A stretch of 64,000 bases of DNA, from NCBI GenBank assembly GCA_023420935.1, contig JAEZUR010000120.1, forward strand, positions 1 through 64,000. Direction: 5' to 3'. The position numbers and the translations under genes are program-made. Under the pieces are notes generated by a model. The model made no database searches. It was not told where the DNA came from and saw only the letters and a list, made by a program, of their open reading frames with translations. This DNA is from Bacillota bacterium. GTDB taxonomy: Bacteria; Bacillota; Clostridia; Lachnospirales; Lachnospiraceae. Below, piece by piece: positions 58,555 through 64,000 of this stretch (position 1 is its first letter; every line of letters begins with the position of its first letter).

Positions 58555-60441
58555 GTGGGTAATTTGATGACAAGTATGTGGACAGGCGTTTCTGGGTTAA
58601 AAGTAAACCAGAGTGCACTGAACACAACTGGACATAATTTAGCAAATGTAGATACAAAAGGATACGTAAGACAACAAGTATTAACAACAGATTTTTCATA
58701 TAATACAATTGGACAGTCCTATATGTCTTCTATGCAAATTGGCCTAGGTACCGACATGGCAGCAATCCGTCAGGTAAGAGATGTGTTTTTAGATAAATCT
58801 TATCGATTAGAGATTGGAAGACAGGGCTTTTATGAAACACAATTTGAAGCAGTAAGTGAAGTGGAAGGCTTATTTGGAGAATTAGAGGGGGAAACCTTTC
58901 AAGAACAGCTTAGTGGTTTTTGGGCTTCCTTACAGGAATTAGCAAAAGAGCCTGACAGTATAGTAAAGAAATCTTCCTTTATAGAGACTACGATTAGTTT
59001 TCTAGAGAGAGCAGATAATATTTCAAAACAGCTTGCTGATTATCAGATCAACCTCAATACTCAGATTAGCCAAAAAGTGAATCGTATTAATTCAATTGGT
59101 GATCAGATAAAAGAATTAAATACTAAAATTAGAAAATATGAAAGCGGAGATGAAGCCGCTAATGATTATAGAGATGCAAGAAACGTATTATTAGATGAAT
59201 TAGGTGACCTTGCTAAATTTACATATAGTGAAGATTCTACTGGCGTTGTAACAGTAAATCTGGAAGGAACTCAATTTGTAACAGAAGCCAATGTATATCA
59301 CTTGACAACCAAAACGGTAAGTGCGACATCTACGATGTTAAAACCTGTATGGGAAACAAGTGGTAATGATCTATACATATTAAATGCAGCATATTCAACC
59401 AAAGATAATACGGATGTTGGTTCGTTAAAAGGTTTGTTAGTTGCTAGAGGCGATTATGCAGCGAAGTATACTGATATTCCATTGAAAGAAAACTATGCAA
59501 GCACCGCAGCTTATGAGGCGGATGTTAAGAAGTATAATAATACTGTAAATTCTTCTGTTCTGATGGCTGTACAGGCGCAATTCGATCAGTTGATTCATGG
59601 TATTGTTACTACGATTAATGATATATTGTCACCGAATACATCGGTAAGTGATTATGCAACAAATATGAAAATACCGGGCACGGTGGATGATATAACATAT
59701 TCTGTGACTGATGCAAGTGGTAATATCACTACGACATCTATCGTTGGTACGACACAGACGGTAACGGTAGAGGATTCATTAGGTAATCCAATCGGGGTTC
59801 CAGTTGTTACAACAATAAAACCAGTTTTATTGTGGGATAAAAAGAATGCGCCAATTGGAAATGATACGGATAAGTCAGAAAGACAGGAATTATTCGAACG
59901 CAAAAGTACTGAGAGATATACGAAAGCTTCCATGACAGTTACCGATGGTGCAACAACAAACACATATGATGTATATATCTATAACCAGGAGGAACCAACC
60001 AACAACTACAGTTTATATACATTAGGCGAGATTAAAATTAATGATAAGATAAAAAATAATTATTCTATGTTACCACTTTCAGCCAATAACCTAAGTGGGA
60101 AGGCTGGAGCATATGACATAGCAACCTGTGATAAATTGTTAAATGCATGGAAAACAGACTTTGCAACCTTGGATCCAAATACGTTAACGAAGAATAATTT
60201 TGATGAATACTATACCGCATTCATTGGTGGAATTGCTAATAAAGGTGATGTTTTTGATACGATTGCAACGAATCAAAAGAGTATGGTAGAGAGCATTGAT
60301 GGTCAGAGACAGCAGGTAGCTGGTGTATCATCGGATGAAGAATTAACCAATCTAATCAAGTTTCAACATGGATATAATGCAGCTGCAAGATACATTAGCG
60401 TAATCGATCAGATGCTAGAACATGTTGTTACAAGATTGTAG
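58555..60441 (+). CDS. flgK: Hook-filament junction protein FlgK, first copy
   Basis: A 628-residue hook-associated protein 1, exported, starting with GTG 58555. The N-terminal flagellar rod motif SALNTTGHNLANVDTKGYVR and the C-terminal ELTNLIKFQHGYNAAARYIS are the conserved D0/D1 helices; the centre (about 260-500) is a variable beta domain. A second flgK follows at once, so the junction may have two different FlgK proteins. Confidence 0.92.
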   Translation: MGNLMTSMWTGVSGLKVNQSALNTTGHNLANVDTKGYVRQQVLTTDFSYNTIGQSYMSSMQIGLGTDMAAIRQVRDVFLDKSYRLEIGRQGFYETQFEAVSEVEGLFGELEGETFQEQLSGFWASLQELAKEPDSIVKKSSFIETTISFLERADNISKQLADYQINLNTQISQKVNRINSIGDQIKELNTKIRKYESGDEAANDYRDARNVLLDELGDLAKFTYSEDSTGVVTVNLEGTQFVTEANVYHLTTKTVSATSTMLKPVWETSGNDLYILNAAYSTKDNTDVGSLKGLLVARGDYAAKYTDIPLKENYASTAAYEADVKKYNNTVNSSVLMAVQAQFDQLIHGIVTTINDILSPNTSVSDYATNMKIPGTVDDITYSVTDASGNITTTSIVGTTQTVTVEDSLGNPIGVPVVTTIKPVLLWDKKNAPIGNDTDKSERQELFERKSTERYTKASMTVTDGATTNTYDVYIYNQEEPTNNYSLYTLGEIKINDKIKNNYSMLPLSANNLSGKAGAYDIATCDKLLNAWKTDFATLDPNTLTKNNFDEYYTAFIGGIANKGDVFDTIATNQKSMVESIDGQRQQVAGVSSDEELTNLIKFQHGYNAAARYISVIDQMLEHVVTRL

Positions 60442-60472
60442 TACATAAAACTTCGGAGAAAGGAAGAACATA

Positions 60473-62257
60473 ATGCCTTCAACATTTTTTGGATTAACCA
60501 TAGGAACTTCTGGACTATATGCATACCAGACCGCTTTAAATACAACATCACATAACATTTCTAATGCCGATACCAAGGGGTATTCTAGACAGATCGCGAA
60601 GCAAGCCGCTAGTCAGGCAATCTCCGTAAGTAGTAAGTTTGGAATGGCTGGAACTGGTGTTGATGTAAATTCAATCGAACAAGAACGTAATGTGTACTAC
60701 GATATGAAATATTGGTCAAATAATTCTATCTATGGAGAATATCAATCGAAAGAATACTATCTGACAGCTATTGAGGATTACTTTAAAGAAAATAATGCAG
60801 ATGGATTAACAACAGCATTTGATGATTTTTATAATTCCCTCACTAATTTAACGAAAGACGTTGGAAATGGTACGATTCGTACTCAAATAACTAATTCTGC
60901 TTCCAGTTTTTCGAAATTTGTTAACTATCTTTCCACAAGTCTTCAACGGATTCAGGAGGAATGTAATTCTGAAATAAAGACAACGGTAGATCGCGTGAAC
61001 TCAATTGCTGAGCAGATTGCAGCAGTGAATAAACAGATTAACACCATTGAAGTTACAGGAATGAATGCCAATGATTTAAGAGATAAAAGAGCATTGTTAG
61101 TAGATGAATTATCTACAATTGCTAACATTACTGTGGAAGAAAATAAAGTAGAAGATGGCATTGGAATCAGTGAGTATACAGTAAGAATAGACGGAAAAGT
61201 TCTTGTTGATACCTATAACTACAACACGTTAGAATGCATACCAAAAGATACAAAAAATACACAGAATGATATAAAGGGTCTGTATGACATTCAATGGAGT
61301 AATGGACAGGAATTTAATTCACATAGTCCGACCCTTGGAGGAAGTTTACAGGCGCAAATAGAAGTTCGCGATGGAAATAACCTGGAAGCCTTTAAAGGAA
61401 CGGCGACAGGTACATCAGGTACCTCAACCATTACAATATCCGATGCAAGTATTAATGATATGAGTAAATTAAATATACCAGCTTCGGATGGTGTAATCAA
61501 AGTTGGAAGTAGCCTATATGAATACAGTTCCTTTACAGCTACACAAGATCCTACAACTAAAAAGTGGGAATATACATTTACACTGAAAAATGCGTTGAGT
61601 TCAAACGTAAGCGGTTCAGCCACTATAGGAAAAAACGTAGATTATAAGGGGATTCCATATTATGAATCACAGCTGAACGAGTTTGTTCGTACATTTGCAT
61701 CAAGATTTAACCAGTTACATAATGAAGGTTATGATTTAGATGGTAACAAAGGGTTAGACTTCTTTAATGGAACGAATCCAGTTACGGGAGCTAATTTTAA
61801 TCTGAATGAAAATGCAACAACAATTAATGGAGCAGATGATACATATTATCAAATTACAGCAGCCAATTTCTGTGTTACAGAGGACATTTTAAGTGATCCA
61901 AATAAAATTGCTTGTGCCTCAAAGCAAAATGGCGGAATCGAAGATAAAGTATACTTAGATAAATTAATCGCATTAAAAACTGATGTAAGTGTGTTTAAAC
62001 AAGGAACTCCATCCGCTTTCTTGCAGACATTGACTGCAGAAATAGGTATTGATACGAAAACAGCACAGACCTTTACGAAAAGTCAGAATAATATCCTAAA
62101 GGCAATAGATGCCCAGAGAATGTCAGTATCCGGTGTTGACAGTGATGAAGAAGCTATGAACCTAGTGAAGTTTCAGAATGCATATAATCTTTCTGCAAAA
62201 GTAATACAAGTTATGGATGAAATCTATGATAAATTGATTAATCAAATGGGAGTATAG
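60473..62257 (+). CDS. flgK: Hook-filament junction protein FlgK, second copy
   Basis: A 594-residue paralogue. N-terminal TALNTTSHNISNADTKGYSR and C-terminal EAMNLVKFQNAYNLSAKVIQ match FlgK; the variable centre (about 250-470) differs completely from the first copy. ATG follows GAAAGGAAG. Both are full length, and only their ends are clearly related, so the duplication is old. Confidence 0.92.
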   Translation: MPSTFFGLTIGTSGLYAYQTALNTTSHNISNADTKGYSRQIAKQAASQAISVSSKFGMAGTGVDVNSIEQERNVYYDMKYWSNNSIYGEYQSKEYYLTAIEDYFKENNADGLTTAFDDFYNSLTNLTKDVGNGTIRTQITNSASSFSKFVNYLSTSLQRIQEECNSEIKTTVDRVNSIAEQIAAVNKQINTIEVTGMNANDLRDKRALLVDELSTIANITVEENKVEDGIGISEYTVRIDGKVLVDTYNYNTLECIPKDTKNTQNDIKGLYDIQWSNGQEFNSHSPTLGGSLQAQIEVRDGNNLEAFKGTATGTSGTSTITISDASINDMSKLNIPASDGVIKVGSSLYEYSSFTATQDPTTKKWEYTFTLKNALSSNVSGSATIGKNVDYKGIPYYESQLNEFVRTFASRFNQLHNEGYDLDGNKGLDFFNGTNPVTGANFNLNENATTINGADDTYYQITAANFCVTEDILSDPNKIACASKQNGGIEDKVYLDKLIALKTDVSVFKQGTPSAFLQTLTAEIGIDTKTAQTFTKSQNNILKAIDAQRMSVSGVDSDEEAMNLVKFQNAYNLSAKVIQVMDEIYDKLINQMGV

Positions 62258-62275
62258 GGATAAGGAGGTACACAA

Positions 62276-63877
62276 ATGAGAATTACCAATAAAATGATGA
62301 CTACCAACATGCAGTCAAACATTTCAAGAAATAAAGCTAATATGTCTGTTTTAGGTAATCAATATTCAACCGGACAAAAGATTCAAAGACCGTCAGAAGA
62401 TCCAGTTGTTGCTGTACGATCCTTAAAATATAGAACGCAGCTTAGTGAGTTAAATCAATATTATGAAAAAAATATACCAGATGCTTTGGCATGGATGGAT
62501 GTAACGGAAGGAGCACTTGATTCTGTAAATGATGTCTTAAAAAGCATCAATACACAATGTAATGAAGGCTCCAATGATTCCTTGAATGTTGAAAATCGTA
62601 AAAGTATCATAGCGACTTTACAACAATATAAACAACAAATTTATGAACAGTATGGTAATACAGATTATGCTGGAAGATATGTATTCACAGGATATCGTAC
62701 TGATACGCCACTGTTATTTAATGAGGCGACGAATAAAAAAACATATACGATAACAGAGAATTTCTCTAAAGTGGATATTACCTCAATTCCATATTTAAGT
62801 AAAGAAGTAGAGTATTCCTCTTTGCCAGCAGCTAGTGATCCGGCTTATTATGCAGCGCAAGCTCCATCCTTACAAGAAGCACATCGAATTCGCTTGTCAT
62901 ATGGTAACTTGGATAGTGCACCGATTGCACCTGCTACGGCAAGTCCGTTTAAAGAAATTAGTTTTTCTGCTAAGAACGCAGCTGGTAACGTGATACAGTA
63001 TAAATTAGATGTGAACGGAATGACAGCTACAGATAATTCTACGGTTCCAGCTACGGTTACAACGTCTGCTGCAGATAAAGTGAATTTTATATCATCATCA
63101 ACTGCAAATGCATATAATCCAACTGCTGGAATTAATTATATTTACGATACTGGAGAATTAATTATCTCAAATTCTGTATTTACTAGTACCAATATGGAAC
63201 AGGCAGAAAATATATCTGTTCAATACGATAAAACAGAATTTGCAAAAGCCGATGCAAGACCAGAACATTACTTTGCATGTACTACAGCAGATCGAGGAAC
63301 TGCAGGTACTGGAACAACAGACATTCTATATGATGCTCCACATGATCAAAATATTCAATATGAGGTTAACTTTAGCCAGAAACTAACAGTAAATACAATG
63401 GCATGTAATTCTATTAGTTTAAATATAGGCAGAACAATTGATGAGATTTCAAGAGCTGCCAACGAATTAGAGGCATCTGAGACAAAACTAGCAGAAACCA
63501 ATAAAATGATTGCAGATCCAGCCAACGCAAGTAAATTAGATGCGTTAAATGAATTGAAAAAACAACTTGATACAGAAATAGCATTAAAAAGCAAAGTATT
63601 ACAGAATAAATTTGGTAAAGCTATTACTATGACAACAGATGAACAAGATAGAGTAAACGTGGCTTTATCTGATCATGGTAGTCGTTATGTAAGATTAGAG
63701 ATGACAGAATCTAGATTATCCACACAACAGGTTGACTTCAAGGATATGTTACAGAAAAATGATGGTGTAAACCTAGAAGATATTATCATTGACTATAATG
63801 CAGCGCAGGTAACGTATAATGCATCACTTTCATCTGCGGCGAAAGTGGTAACGAATACTTTGTTGGATTTTCTATAA
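62276..63877 (+). CDS. flgL: Flagellar hook-associated protein FlgL, long form
   Basis: A 533-residue hook-associated protein 3. N-terminal MRITNKMMTTNMQSNISRNK and QKIQRPSEDPVVAVRSLKYR, and the C-terminal RLEMTESRLSTQQVDFKDML are the flagellin-like D0/D1 helices. Typical FlgL is about 300 residues; the extra length lies in a beta-rich insertion (about 140-370). ATG follows AAGGAGG. The last 123 bases of the window after it are AT-rich and without a gene. Confidence 0.92.
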   Translation: MRITNKMMTTNMQSNISRNKANMSVLGNQYSTGQKIQRPSEDPVVAVRSLKYRTQLSELNQYYEKNIPDALAWMDVTEGALDSVNDVLKSINTQCNEGSNDSLNVENRKSIIATLQQYKQQIYEQYGNTDYAGRYVFTGYRTDTPLLFNEATNKKTYTITENFSKVDITSIPYLSKEVEYSSLPAASDPAYYAAQAPSLQEAHRIRLSYGNLDSAPIAPATASPFKEISFSAKNAAGNVIQYKLDVNGMTATDNSTVPATVTTSAADKVNFISSSTANAYNPTAGINYIYDTGELIISNSVFTSTNMEQAENISVQYDKTEFAKADARPEHYFACTTADRGTAGTGTTDILYDAPHDQNIQYEVNFSQKLTVNTMACNSISLNIGRTIDEISRAANELEASETKLAETNKMIADPANASKLDALNELKKQLDTEIALKSKVLQNKFGKAITMTTDEQDRVNVALSDHGSRYVRLEMTESRLSTQQVDFKDMLQKNDGVNLEDIIIDYNAAQVTYNASLSSAAKVVTNTLLDFL

Positions 63878-64000
63878 GGGAATATTAAACAACACATTTA
63901 ATATAACAATATACATGTTAAGTATGATATACCAAATAAATATTTAATGGATGTAATGCTAAAACATATATTTATTAGCTTTAGTAAAACAGACAAATAT

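Overview
The window reads as a low-GC, anaerobic, flagellated Firmicute of class Clostridia, most likely a Lachnospiraceae relative. This rests on codon and base usage, AGGAGG-type ribosome sites, TTGACA/TATAAT promoters, a T-box leader, ferredoxin-type and radical-SAM enzymes and a Lachnospiraceae-style flgM-flgN-flgK-flgK-flgL cluster. No tRNA, rRNA, transposase gene or CRISPR array was seen.

Layout. 1-2.5 kb: end of a sugar operon (family 4 glycosidase, GlcNAc-type kinase, nagB). 2.6-5.9 kb: small orphan genes and a graveyard of polymorphic-toxin pieces, including an intact PoNi-type immunity gene next to a beheaded PoNe nuclease. 5.97-9.2 kb (minus strand): a compact type VII secretion effector operon with a WXG100 partner, helper proteins, an HExxH metallopeptidase-like effector and a membrane-anchored candidate immunity protein. 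9.4-12 kb: GRAM-domain protein, 2-hydroxyacid dehydrogenase, endonuclease IV. 12-17.3 kb: TetR-controlled efflux cluster (MFS plus ABC) with two matching operators. 17.4-22 kb: AraC regulator, flavin/pyridoxamine oxidase-like protein, polar amino acid ABC transporter, cytidylate-kinase-like protein. 22-25.4 kb: argC behind an ARG box, aspS behind a T-box. 26-29 kb: aldo/keto reductase and an Lsa-type ABC-F resistance gene behind a readable leader-peptide attenuator. 29.3-37.3 kb: GntR regulator, hypB, an 893-residue Fe-S flavoenzyme, hypA, a TetR regulator and oleate hydratase. 37.5-41.5 kb: a 999-residue zinc-ribbon protein and a CE2-like esterase. 41.6-43 kb: a Mef-type macrolide efflux gene behind a nine-codon leader ORF (eight residues). 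43.2-48.8 kb: GNAT, two CPBP proteases, MerR regulator and several unknowns. 48.9-52 kb: a peroxide operon (two glutathione peroxidases, TSCPD protein, OhrR, radical SAM). 52.5-57.4 kb (minus): Hpt-like protein and a ParC/ParE-like topoisomerase pair. 57.7-63.9 kb: flagellar hook-junction genes.

The most unusual signal is not in genes. Two families of intergenic elements appear. Family 1 has three copies (25548-25735, 33695-33971, 34496-34772), two of them inverted around hypA. Family 2 has two copies (47788-47930, 52051-52213). Each copy is bounded by perfect 24-27 bp inverted arms whose sequence differs from copy to copy while pairing within each copy is kept, and internal hairpins also covary. 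This points to selection on folded RNA or single-stranded DNA. No enzyme for their movement is encoded here. I do not recognise either family.

Regulation is unusually readable: ARG box, T-box, two antibiotic-type leader-peptide attenuators, paired TetR operators, paired GntR operators, a 19-bp-spaced MerR promoter, an OhrR-like operator and a sigma-28-like flgM promoter.
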